Source: an uncultured Limosilactobacillus sp. | GTDB taxonomy: Bacteria > Bacillota > Bacilli > Lactobacillales > Lactobacillaceae | Assembly: GCA_944326735.1 (NCBI GenBank) | Contig: CALVFC010000103.1 | Span: 1 to 5,423 of the forward strand | Direction of reading: 5' to 3' | Length of the DNA stretch: 5,423 bases | Part shown: piece after piece, positions 1 through 5,423 of the stretch | Position numbering within the stretch: position 1 is the first letter of the stretch | How the letters are laid out: each line of letters starts with the position of its first letter | The notes under the pieces: model-generated | What the model was told of the DNA's origin: nothing | Database searches by the model: none | Seen by the model: only the letters and a program-made list of their open reading frames with translations | Position numbers and translations under genes: made by a program

Positions 1-89
1 AGTTTTGTTGTGCGGTAAGTTCACTCTACTTACGAGCCACTTCACTGCTTTAATGTACGTGTTTAATGATTAGATCGTCAAGCGATGTT

Positions 90-125
90 CTGCTACATAG
101 TCGAAATGTGGGCAGCAGATTTTTC
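90..125 (+). terminator. Possible plus-strand terminator hairpin inside repeat unit 1
   Basis: CTGCT (90-94) pairs with AGCAG (114-118), and ACAT (95-98) pairs with ATGT (106-109). The loop is 7 nt and a GGGC bulge lies at 110-113. ATTTTTCT follows directly. Repeat unit 2 has a weaker equivalent, GAG/CTC plus CG/CG around an AAA loop at 137-151, followed a few bases later by six T (157-162). Read on the plus strand, these could terminate a convergent gene whose body lies left of the window. The bulge and the weak upper stem keep confidence low. Confidence 0.35.
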
Positions 126-190
126 TAATGCTACCGAGTCGAAACGTGCTCAGAAGTTTTTTAATGCAACCGTCTCAAAACGTGCTCGCC
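92..190. repeat. Three degenerate tandem repeats, about 36-38 nt each
   Basis: Units begin at 92, 130 and 166 with GCTACATAG, GCTACCGAG and GCAACCGTC. Over the first 22 nt, units 1 and 2 match at 17 positions and units 2 and 3 at 18. All three carry, 14 nt in, ATGTGGGC (106-113) or ACGTGCTC (144-151 and 180-187). The first two units end in a T-run followed by TAAT. The third loses similarity at about 190, where the long stem-loop begins. Spacing is 38 then 36 nt. The units are too divergent and too closely packed for a CRISPR array. Function is unknown; they could be tandem hairpin terminators for a gene to the left, or part of a structured RNA or dispersed repeat element. Confidence 0.65.
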
Positions 191-283
191 GGGAAGGACT
201 AGTAGCTAATTACAGACAGACACTTGACGTGCTCTGCACGCCAAGCACTGTCTTAGGTTAGCCATACGTCCTTCTGATCCGGC
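188..283. other. Long interrupted stem-loop, candidate structured RNA or palindromic element
   Basis: Six nested helices can be read directly. They are 188-192 with 279-283 (GCCGG/CCGGC), 193-199 with 268-274 (GAAGGAC/GTCCTTC), 205-209 with 258-262 (GCTAA/TTAGC), 214-219 with 248-253, 223-226 with 242-245 (CTTG/CAAG), and 228-232 with 236-240 (CGTGC/GCACG). The apical loop is TCT. The only interruptions are a TGAT bulge at 275-278, two 5-by-5 or 5-by-4 internal loops, one small asymmetric loop and one A/C mismatch, giving about 32 pairs in 96 nt. It can form on either strand and starts 10 nt after the leuS stop, so it would lie in the leuS 3' UTR. No run of U follows on the minus strand beyond a TTTT 11 nt away, so it is not a typical intrinsic terminator. 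I do not recognise the family. Confidence 0.6.
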
Positions 284-293
284 CCGCACTCTG

Positions 294-2714
294 TTACTTT
301 GCCACCACATTCACAATCTTATTCGGCACAACAATGACCTTCTTGATATCCTTGCCATCCGTAAACTTCTTAACGTGTTCATCGGCCAACGCAATCTTTT
401 CTGCTTCTGCCCGATCAATATCCTTAGCCATCTTAATCTTGGCCCGGAGCTTACCGTTGACTTGGATAATCATTTCAACTTCATCTTCAACCAAAGCCTT
501 TGGATCATAAGTTGGCCATGGTTGGTAAGCAATCGTGTCAGAAACGTTGAATTGTGACCACAGTTCTTCGGCCACGTGTGGAATAACTGGAGAAATCATC
601 TTAACGAAGCCTTCCATGTATTCCACTGGTAAGTCATCAGCCTTGAAGGCTTCATTGACGAAGACCATCAGTTGAGAAATAGCGGTGTTAAAATGCATCC
701 GTTCGTAGTCTTCCGTTACCTTCTTAACGGTTTCGTTGTAAACCTTAGTCAGCTTACCATCGTTGAAGGTTGAAACCCGGTCACGCAGGTGGTTGTTGTC
801 ATCCATTAACAGCCGCCATACCCGTTGGATCCACTTGTAGGAACCATGCAGGCCCTTTTCGTCCCATGGCACTGATTCGGTCAGTGGTCCCATGAACATT
901 TCGTAAAGACGAAGCGTATCGGCACCGTACTTTTCAACAATATCGTCGGGGTTAACAACGTTTCCCTTGGACTTGGACATCTTTTCATGGTTAGCACCGA
1001 GGATCATCCCCTGGTTAACTAACTTCATAAACGGTTCCTTGGTTGGAACTAATCCCAAGTCATAGAGGACCTTGTGCCAGAACCGGGCATACAGCAAGTG
1101 CAGAACGGCGTGTTCAGCACCACCAACGTACAAGTCAACTGGTGACCAGTAATCAAGGGCTTCCTTAGAAGCAAATTCCTTGTCGTTGTGTGGATCAGTG
1201 TACCGTAACCAATACCATGATGAACCAGCCCATTGTGGCATGGTGTTGGTTTCACGCAAGCCGTGACGGCCTTGGTCATCATAAACGTTGACCCAGTCCT
1301 TAACGTTAGCTAATGGGCTTTCACCGGTCCCAGATGGTTCGATGTTGTCAGTGTCAGGAAGCTTCAGTGGCAATTCATCTTCAGGAACCAGGGTTGTCCG
1401 TCCGTCATCCCAGTGAATAACAGGGATTGGTTCACCCCAGTAACGTTGCCGACTGAAGATCCAGTCACGAAGACGGTAGTTAACCTTCTTGTGACCAACC
1501 TTGTGTTCAGTCAGCCAGTCAATCATTTTGGCCTTGGCATCGGCAATGTTTAAGCCGTCCAGGAAGCCCGAGTTGATGTGCTTACCATCACCATCAAAGG
1601 CGCCTTCGGAAATGTCTGCACCTTCAATAATTGGCTTGATTGGCAGGTCAAACTTCTTCGCAAAGTCATAATCACGTTGGTCACCGGATGGTACCGCCAT
1701 GACTGCACCAGTACCGTATGAGGCCAGCACGTAATCTGAAATCCAAATTGGCAGCTTTTCACCATTGACGGGGTTGATAACGTAAGAACCGGTGAATACC
1801 CCGGTCTTGTCCTTGTTTAAGTCCGTCCGTTCAAGGTCGGAACGACGAGAAGCTTCTTCTTGGTACTTCTTAACTTCGTCCTTGTGTTCTGGCGTGGTTA
1901 ATTGGTCAACCAATTTTTGTTCCGGTGCCAAGACAACGTATGAAGCACCGAATAAGGTATCAGCACGGGTCGTGAAGACTTCAATCTTCGTATCTTCATC
2001 GCCAGCGACTGGGAAGAAGACGGAAGCCCCTTCGGACCGGCCAATCCAGTTCCGTTGCATTTCCTTAACGCTTTCTGGCCAATCAACTAAGTCCAAGTCG
2101 TCGATCAGACGGTCAGCATAAGCAGTGATCTTTAGAACCCATTGCTTCATTGGTTTCCGGTAAACTGGGTAACCACCACGCTTAGTCTTACCGTCTTCCA
2201 CTTCTTCGTTGGCCACAACGGTTCCGCCCATGAAGTCAGGAGCCCAGTTAACCATGATTTCACTTTCGTAAGCTAAGCCCTTCTTGTACAGTTGTTCGAA
2301 AATCCATTGTGTCCACTTGTAGTACTTTGGATCAGTCGTATTAACTTCCCGATCCCAATCATAGGAGAAACCGAGTGATTGGATTTGGTCGCGGAAGTGG
2401 TTGATGTTTTGGTTAGTAAAGCCCTTGGGGTTGTGACCAGTCTTTAATGCGTATTGTTCAGCTGGTAAACCAAATGCATCCCAGCCCATTGGGTGTAAGA
2501 CGTTAAAGCCTTCCATCCGCTTCAAACGCGCCATAACGTCCGTAGCGGTATATCCTTCAGGGTGACCAACATGCAGTCCTTGACCTGATGGATATGGGAA
2601 CATGTCCAATGCATAATACTTCTTTTGGTCATGATTAATCTCGGCCTTAAAGGTCTTATTCTTCTTCCAGTAACGTTGCCACTTTTTTTCAATGGCAGTG
2701 TGATCGTATGCCAT
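294..2714 (-). CDS. leuS: Leucyl-tRNA synthetase (LeuRS)
   Basis: This cytoplasmic class I synthetase activates leucine with ATP and charges tRNA-Leu. At 806 aa it has the normal bacterial length. The HIGH-type motif is HVGH at residues 48-51, just after MFPYPSG. The Zn-1-like segment (about 155-195) has NWAP where many bacterial LeuRS have a cysteine, so it probably binds no zinc. The CP1 editing domain covers roughly 225-415, with TTRADT at 248-253 and GTGAVMAVP at 334-342, and the editing aspartate is probably D345. The catalytic core resumes with [10 protein letters not shown] (495-504), and KMSKS is at 578-582. The anticodon-binding and C-terminal domains are complete and end in the expected QVNGKLRAK region. 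The start is supported by AAGGAG 7 nt upstream. The gene is transcribed alone behind its own T-box leader, divergently from the phosphatase gene. One oddity is Gly at 344, where His usually precedes the editing Asp. Confidence 0.98.
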   Translation of the reverse strand: MAYDHTAIEKKWQRYWKKNKTFKAEINHDQKKYYALDMFPYPSGQGLHVGHPEGYTATDVMARLKRMEGFNVLHPMGWDAFGLPAEQYALKTGHNPKGFTNQNINHFRDQIQSLGFSYDWDREVNTTDPKYYKWTQWIFEQLYKKGLAYESEIMVNWAPDFMGGTVVANEEVEDGKTKRGGYPVYRKPMKQWVLKITAYADRLIDDLDLVDWPESVKEMQRNWIGRSEGASVFFPVAGDEDTKIEVFTTRADTLFGASYVVLAPEQKLVDQLTTPEHKDEVKKYQEEASRRSDLERTDLNKDKTGVFTGSYVINPVNGEKLPIWISDYVLASYGTGAVMAVPSGDQRDYDFAKKFDLPIKPIIEGADISEGAFDGDGKHINSGFLDGLNIADAKAKMIDWLTEHKVGHKKVNYRLRDWIFSRQRYWGEPIPVIHWDDGRTTLVPEDELPLKLPDTDNIEPSGTGESPLANVKDWVNVYDDQGRHGLRETNTMPQWAGSSWYWLRYTDPHNDKEFASKEALDYWSPVDLYVGGAEHAVLHLLYARFWHKVLYDLGLVPTKEPFMKLVNQGMILGANHEKMSKSKGNVVNPDDIVEKYGADTLRLYEMFMGPLTESVPWDEKGLHGSYKWIQRVWRLLMDDNNHLRDRVSTFNDGKLTKVYNETVKKVTEDYERMHFNTAISQLMVFVNEAFKADDLPVEYMEGFVKMISPVIPHVAEELWSQFNVSDTIAYQPWPTYDPKALVEDEVEMIIQVNGKLRAKIKMAKDIDRAEAEKIALADEHVKKFTDGKDIKKVIVVPNKIVNVVAK

Positions 2715-2721
2715 ACCAATA

Positions 2722-2727
2722 CTCCTT
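2722..2727 (-). promoter_or_regulatory. leuS ribosome binding site
   Basis: AAGGAG on the minus strand lies 7 nt before the leuS ATG (2712-2714). It is outside the terminator hairpin, so T-box control acts on transcription rather than by hiding this site. Confidence 0.9.
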
Positions 2728-2758
2728 TTTGAAATCTACAACTTTTTTCTAACCAAAC

Positions 2759-2793
2759 AAAAAAGTCCTGTAGATGCAACACATCTACAGGAC
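2759..2793 (-). terminator. Leader terminator of the leuS T-box
   Basis: This is a perfect 12-bp stem (2782-2793 with 2765-2776, GTCCTGTAGATG and its complement) with a 5-nt loop, followed by six U (2764-2759). It is a classic intrinsic terminator. Its 5' arm (CGUCCU end) is also the 3' arm of the alternative T-box antiterminator, which gives the on/off switch. It lies 45 nt before the leuS start. Confidence 0.95.
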
Positions 2794-2989
2794 GAAACTA
2801 GCCGCGGTACCACCCGTATTCTACGTTAAAACGTAGCTCTTGACTCCTTAACGCGGAAAACGTCAACACCTACTCGGTTCAGCGTTGCTCATTATGAGGT
2901 GAGTTCACTCAATCAACTGCCCACATTCACAGCACCATGTGGTCTCTGAAGCACCGATTAAGTTACTAGTCCTCGTTCGATTAGATATT
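2759..2989 (-). promoter_or_regulatory. T-box riboswitch leader, tRNA-Leu responsive
   Basis: The T-box core GGGTGGTACCGCGG lies at 2815-2802 and is followed by the terminator. The UGGU bulge would pair with an ACCA tRNA end, and the A discriminator is as expected for tRNA-Leu. Stem I is closed by GAGG (2974-2971) pairing with CCUC (2899-2896). The typical AGTA of the Stem I base lies nearby in GACTAGTAAC. On the 3' side of the specifier loop, GAA is followed by CUC (2903-2901) and then A, just before the closing helix. CUC is a leucine codon, which fits the downstream gene. Stem III is the 6-bp CTACGT/ACGTAG hairpin at 2821-2836. By the established T-box mechanism, uncharged tRNA-Leu stabilises the antiterminator and allows leuS transcription, while charged tRNA leads to termination. 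Confidence 0.95.
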
Positions 2990-2995
2990 AATGAG

Positions 2996-3024
2996 AATAT
3001 AACAAATTTTGCGGCCATTTGCAA
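2996..3024 (-). promoter_or_regulatory. Promoter for the leuS leader
   Basis: TTGCAA (3024-3019), a 17-nt spacer and TATATT (3001-2996) make a good sigma-A-type promoter. Transcription would start near the A at 2989, about 15 nt before Stem I of the T-box, which is the usual arrangement. There are no other good promoter-like pairs between here and leuS. Confidence 0.75.
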
Positions 3025-3042
3025 GAATAAGCTCCGGTGATT

Positions 3043-3051
3043 TGCTACAAT
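3043..3051 (+). promoter_or_regulatory. Extended -10 promoter of the PAP2 gene
   Basis: TGCTACAAT is an extended -10 element (TGN followed by TACAAT at 3046-3051). No good -35 lies 16-18 nt upstream. TTGCAA at 3019-3024 is palindromic and would be 21 nt away, too far, and it serves better as the -35 of leuS on the other strand. Start of transcription would be around 3058, leaving a leader of under 20 nt. Confidence 0.55.
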
Positions 3052-3075
3052 TGAGGATGTTTAAGGAGTTGTCTT

Positions 3076-3705
3076 ATGAAAATATCAATTACAAGGTTCT
3101 GGTGGTGGACCAGCTTAATCGTCTTTATCTTGTTGATTTGCTGGCAACTGGGCGCACCAGAAAGCGCCTATCATTTTGACCAGTCGATCCGTTTAATCGT
3201 TAACGCTCACCGCAGTGCCATTCAAACTGTCTGGTGGACGCACCTGACCAAGTTCTATAACTTTGGCTGGGCATGTGTCTGGATTCTGTTAACAATTAGT
3301 GCGGCCTGGTGGCTTGTTAACCGCCTCTTCTTCGCCCAGATCTTCTTTACCATTCTCGGCGGATTGTTTTTCAACCGCTTCATCAAGGAAATTGTCAAAC
3401 GCCCCCGTCCGGACAGCAATGTCCTGATGCATTACCTGGGCTATAGTTTCCCGTCTGGCCATTCCAGTACCGTCGCCTTAGTGGGTGGTTCACTCATTCT
3501 CTTAACCTGGCGAGTTTGCAAACGTGCCAACGTGAAGTGGTTACTAACTTTCCTCTGGATCCTAATGATCCTATTGGTTGGTTATTCGCGGATCTACGTG
3601 GGCGCTCATTTTCCAACTGACGTCCTCGGCGGCTGGTCCCTCGGTATTTGGGTTGTCACTACTTTTGACTGGCTGTGGCGTCGCTATTTCCACCAGCAAT
3701 CGTGA
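3076..3705 (+). CDS. PAP2-family membrane phosphatase (phosphatidate or undecaprenyl-diphosphate phosphatase type)
   Basis: This 209-aa integral membrane protein carries the complete PAP2 active site. KxxxxxxRP is at K104 to RP111-112, PSGH at 126-129, and SRxxxxxHxxxD at S171-R172, H178 and D182. The PSGH and final-motif histidines are the acid/base and nucleophile of the family. About six membrane segments are visible, near 10-27, 64-82, 84-100, 131-146, 154-170 and 183-198. The active site faces the outer side in characterised relatives. Substrates in the family include phosphatidic acid, phosphatidylglycerol phosphate and undecaprenyl diphosphate; the sequence does not tell which. A role in lipid or cell-wall carrier recycling is inferred from the family only. 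The start is supported by AAGGAG at 3063-3068, 7 nt upstream. It is a single gene, divergent from leuS, and its last 15 codons overlap the convergent small gene. Confidence 0.93.
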   Translation: MKISITRFWWWTSLIVFILLICWQLGAPESAYHFDQSIRLIVNAHRSAIQTVWWTHLTKFYNFGWACVWILLTISAAWWLVNRLFFAQIFFTILGGLFFNRFIKEIVKRPRPDSNVLMHYLGYSFPSGHSSTVALVGGSLILLTWRVCKRANVKWLLTFLWILMILLVGYSRIYVGAHFPTDVLGGWSLGIWVVTTFDWLWRRYFHQQS

Positions 3706-4015
3706 CGTTGCTATCCTGGGCGTCATTGTAGCGTGCTAACAGGATTTGCTGGTACTTGTCCTTAATTACATTTTCAATGTCTGTGTCATTGATCTGGGGA
3801 TGGTCCTTCCGAATCTGGTCTAACACCTTTTTATCCAAACTGTATTCCGGCTTGGCAGGTGTCTGGTCACTAAAGAATGCCATCGTTTGATCATAATCCA
3901 AGGTTGTTAACTGTCGCTCTGTCCGGTCAGCATCCGGCTGGTGCAACACGTCAGCCTGGTCTTTTAGATCTTCACGAAAGCCATTTTCGTCATATTGGTA
4001 TTGATCGTCTGCCAT
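3659..4015 (-). CDS. Small acidic protein of unknown function
   Basis: I do not recognise a family for this 118-aa protein. It is strongly acidic and hydrophilic: 20 Asp and 5 Glu against 13 Lys plus Arg, about 13 Gln, no Cys, no signal peptide and no membrane segment, so it is probably cytoplasmic. The N-terminal third (about 1-40) and the Gly/Ser/Ala-rich tail (about 104-118) look disordered. Residues 58-95, with alternating charged and aliphatic residues, probably form helices. It is likely real because GGAGGAA (4027-4021) lies 5 nt before the ATG, a very strong site. It follows metK in the same direction after a weak terminator, so it is probably expressed by read-through or from a promoter I cannot identify. 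Its 3' end overlaps the PAP2 gene tail-to-tail by 47 bp. It is not obviously linked to SAM metabolism. Confidence 0.75.
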   Translation of the reverse strand: MADDQYQYDENGFREDLKDQADVLHQPDADRTERQLTTLDYDQTMAFFSDQTPAKPEYSLDKKVLDQIRKDHPQINDTDIENVIKDKYQQILLARYNDAQDSNVTIAGGNSDATASQK

Positions 4016-4035
4016 TATCTTTCCTCCATTAGTCG

Positions 4036-4076
4036 AAAAGAGCTCAGTTGTTTCTGAATAAGAACGACTGAGCTCT
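4036..4076 (-). terminator. Weak intrinsic terminator after metK
   Basis: A perfect 10-bp stem (AGAGCTCAGT 4039-4048 with ACTGAGCTCT 4067-4076) starts 6 nt after the metK stop. It extends past one mismatch by further pairs (50-52 with 63-65, then 54-55 with 61-62, last two digits of 40xx). On the minus strand only about four U follow before a C, so termination is probably partial, allowing read-through into the small acidic gene, whose ribosome binding site begins 9 nt later. On the plus strand the following ATTTATTT gives an equally weak tail. Confidence 0.75.
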
Positions 4077-4082
4077 ATTTAT

Positions 4083-5270
4083 TTAGCCTAAAATTTGCTT
4101 TAATTCGTCAACCTTGTCCAGGTGTTCCCATGGCAGGTCAATATCGGTCCGGCCAAAGTGACCATAAGCAGCGGTTTGTTCGTAAATTGGCCGCTTCAGG
4201 TCTAACATCTTGATAATTCCGGCTGGCCGTAAATCAAAGACCTTCCGAACAGCAGCGATCAGTTCAGCTTCACTCTTCGTACCAGTACCGTAAGTATCAA
4301 TTGAAATGGAAACTGGTTCAGCCACCCCAATAGCATAAGCAACTTGGATTTCAAGCTTCTTGGCATAGCCAGCAGCAACCAAGTTCTTGGCAATGTAGCG
4401 AGCGGCATATGAAGCAGAACGGTCAACCTTAGTAGCATCCTTACCAGAGAAGGCCCCACCACCATGGTGAGCAGCCCCACCGTAAGTATCAACGATGATC
4501 TTCCGACCGGTCAAACCAGCATCCCCTTGTGGGCCACCGATAACGAAGCGGCCAGTTGGGTTGATGAAGTACTTGGTTTGGTCGTCCAAGTACTCGGCTG
4601 GGATGACCGCTTTAATAACTTGTTCCTTAACGTCCTTCTTGATTTGGTCAAGAGAAACATCAGGGTCGTGTTGGGTACTCAGAACAACGGTGTCCACCCG
4701 TAATGGTTGGTCGTTTTCATCGTATTCAACAGTCACTTCGGCCTTAGCGTCTGGACGGAGGTAAGGAATGGTGTTGTCCTTACGTAACTTAGCAATCCGT
4801 TGCATTAACTTGTGTGACAATACCAAAGTTAATGGCATGTATTCTGGTGTTTCGTCAGTTGCGTAACCAAACATCAATCCTTGGTCACCAGCACCGATCT
4901 TATCAAGTGGATCCTCGTCCCCTTCACGGGTTTCAAGAGAATCATCAACCCCCTGCGCAATGTCAGGTGATTGCTCGTCAATGGCCGTGATTACGGCACA
5001 GTTATCAGCATCAAAGCCGTACTTACCATCGGTGTAGCCAATCCGGCGAATTGTATCACGGACAATTTGTTGAATGTTGACGTAGGCCTTAGTGGATACT
5101 TCACCAAAGACTAATACCAACCCAGTCGTCACAGAAGTTTCGACGGCAACCCGGGAATCTGGATCTTGTTTCAACATTGCATCCAGGATAGCATCACTAA
5201 TTTGGTCAGCGATCTTATCTGGGTGACCTTCTGAAACGGATTCAGACGTAAATAAATGTTTTTCTACCAT
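4083..5270 (-). CDS. metK: S-adenosylmethionine synthetase (methionine adenosyltransferase)
   Basis: MetK makes SAM from methionine and ATP, releasing phosphate and pyrophosphate; the enzyme is a cytoplasmic homotetramer in bacteria. The protein is 395 aa, normal for the family. Landmarks are GHPDK at 15-19, the first signature [11 protein letters not shown] at 126-136, and the second GGGAFSGKD at 270-278 in the phosphate-binding loop, followed by [16 protein letters not shown], which is typical. No key residue appears missing. I chose ATG 5268-5270 (protein starting [10 protein letters not shown]) over the in-frame ATG at 5286-5288. The family normally starts just before the [14 protein letters not shown] block, and the upstream ATG overlaps the Shine-Dalgarno sequence GGGGGA (5286-5281), which lies 10 nt before 5270. 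Translation is controlled by the SMK box immediately upstream. Confidence 0.98.
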   Translation of the reverse strand: MVEKHLFTSESVSEGHPDKIADQISDAILDAMLKQDPDSRVAVETSVTTGLVLVFGEVSTKAYVNIQQIVRDTIRRIGYTDGKYGFDADNCAVITAIDEQSPDIAQGVDDSLETREGDEDPLDKIGAGDQGLMFGYATDETPEYMPLTLVLSHKLMQRIAKLRKDNTIPYLRPDAKAEVTVEYDENDQPLRVDTVVLSTQHDPDVSLDQIKKDVKEQVIKAVIPAEYLDDQTKYFINPTGRFVIGGPQGDAGLTGRKIIVDTYGGAAHHGGGAFSGKDATKVDRSASYAARYIAKNLVAAGYAKKLEIQVAYAIGVAEPVSISIDTYGTGTKSEAELIAAVRKVFDLRPAGIIKMLDLKRPIYEQTAAYGHFGRTDIDLPWEHLDKVDELKQILG

Positions 5271-5277
5271 GTGATTT

Positions 5278-5357
5278 AATTCCCCCATACTGAGTTCTAG
5301 AAACGATTTATGTGGTTACAAGGCATCTTCACATTGCTGTGAATCCTATCGGGAATT
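5278..5357 (-). promoter_or_regulatory. SMK box (SAM-III) riboswitch of metK
   Basis: On the minus strand AATTCCC (5357-5351) can pair with GGGAATT (5284-5278), which is part of the metK Shine-Dalgarno sequence. Between them are the conserved pieces of the family: CCCGATAGGAT (5353-5344), a 6-bp hairpin TTCACA/TGTGAA with a GCAA tetraloop (5343-5328), and GATGCCTTGTAACC (about 5327-5314). A linker of about 27 nt then leads to GGGGGAATT. This matches the Enterococcus faecalis SMK core, in which UUCCCGAAAGGAU, GAUGCCUUGUAACC and GGGGGAAU form the SAM pocket. By the known mechanism SAM binding stabilises the anti-Shine-Dalgarno pairing and blocks ribosome access, so MetK synthesis falls when SAM is plentiful. 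There is no terminator here; control is translational. Confidence 0.95.
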
Positions 5358-5380
5358 TGCTTCATAACGAGAACCATCTT

Positions 5381-5416
5381 AGCATATTTTATCCTCCGCA
5401 TTCAATCAAAAGTCAA
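5381..5416 (-). promoter_or_regulatory. metK promoter region, two overlapping candidates
   Basis: Two sigma-A-like pairs overlap, both with 17-nt spacers. TTGATT (5409-5404) pairs with TATGCT (5386-5381), and TTGACT (5416-5411) pairs with GATAAA (5393-5388). The first would start near 5374-5377, about 20 nt before the SMK aptamer. The second has the better -35 and a poorer -10. Either places the whole riboswitch in the transcript. The sequence does not decide between them. Confidence 0.6.
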
Positions 5417-5423
5417 AAACTCT

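Larger units (their letters stand above)
1..293. other. Non-coding region downstream of leuS, rich in inverted and direct repeats
   Basis: I see no open frame of credible length with a ribosome binding site on either strand. The stretch is dense in small structures. There is a 6-bp hairpin GTAAGT/ACTTAC at 15-20 and 28-33 with a 7-nt loop, and a 4-bp hairpin ATCG/CGAT at 74-77 and 83-86. The word TTTAATG occurs twice at 50-56 and 62-68, and TAATG recurs at 126-130 and 162-166, at repeat junctions. The tandem repeats and the long stem-loop are listed separately. The region is probably the space between leuS and a gene lying left of the window. There is no strong U-tract terminator for leuS just after its stop codon. 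Confidence 0.8.

Noticed and set aside
92..190. CRISPR array
   Set aside because: Only three units, with 17-18 of 22 matches and no unique spacers of constant length between identical repeats, and no cas gene in the window.
188..283. tRNA or other standard RNA gene
   Set aside because: The fold is a single long interrupted hairpin, with no cloverleaf, no TTCGA loop and no CCA end. It also has no U-tract to be a simple terminator.
1792..2121. Open frame of 109 codons on the plus strand inside leuS
   Set aside because: It is antisense to a clearly coding leuS, has no convincing ribosome binding site or recognisable protein, and is explained by the codon bias of leuS.
3019..3024. Palindromic TTGCAA as a shared operator or shared -35 for both divergent promoters
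   Set aside because: A 6-bp palindrome is common by chance, and for the PAP2 promoter the spacing to the -10 would be 21 nt.
2715..3024. Separate small gene or ncRNA between leuS and the PAP2 gene
   Set aside because: The whole stretch is accounted for by the leuS promoter, T-box leader, terminator and ribosome binding site.
3695..3712. AGCAA/TTGCT hairpin at the PAP2 stop codon as a bidirectional terminator
   Set aside because: Only a 5-bp stem with an 8-nt loop, and no T-run follows on either strand.
4464..4764. Two overlapping open frames on the plus strand inside metK
   Set aside because: They are shadows of the metK coding sequence, with no start signals of their own.

Overview
The window looks like chromosomal DNA from a lactic acid bacterium (Lactobacillaceae). 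The evidence is a T-box leader in front of leuS, an SMK-box (SAM-III) riboswitch in front of metK (an arrangement known mainly from Lactobacillales), strong AAGGAG/GGAGG ribosome binding sites, and proteins of the lactobacillus type. The moderate GC content and the proteins suggest a Limosilactobacillus-like species, but that is a guess. There are no phage, transposase, CRISPR or toxin genes. The protein-coding part is ordinary housekeeping DNA.

Layout, left to right. Positions 1-293 hold no gene. They contain three degenerate tandem repeats of about 36-38 nt (92-190), followed directly by a long, regularly interrupted stem-loop (188-283) that ends 10 nt from the leuS stop codon. Positions 294-2714 (minus strand) are leuS, leucyl-tRNA synthetase. 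Positions 2715-3024 are the leuS leader: ribosome binding site, intrinsic terminator, T-box, Stem I with a CUC (Leu) specifier, and a promoter. Positions 3076-3705 (plus strand) encode a PAP2-family membrane phosphatase, divergent from leuS. Its 3' end overlaps by 47 bp the 3' end of a convergent small acidic protein gene of unknown function (3659-4015, minus). That gene lies downstream of metK (4083-5270, minus), separated from it by a weak hairpin terminator. Upstream of metK are an SMK-box riboswitch and two overlapping candidate promoters at the right edge.

The two large genes are each controlled by an RNA sensor of a related metabolite. Uncharged tRNA-Leu relieves transcription termination before leuS. 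S-adenosylmethionine (SAM), the product of MetK, hides the metK Shine-Dalgarno sequence. The small gene may be expressed by read-through from metK.

The least explained part is the left intergenic region. The stem-loop can form about 32 base pairs over 96 nt, and its apical arm repeats the ACGTGCTC word found in the neighbouring tandem repeats. It could be a structured RNA, a dispersed palindromic element, or processing/termination signals between convergent genes. It is the only candidate here for something undescribed, and the sequence alone does not settle it.
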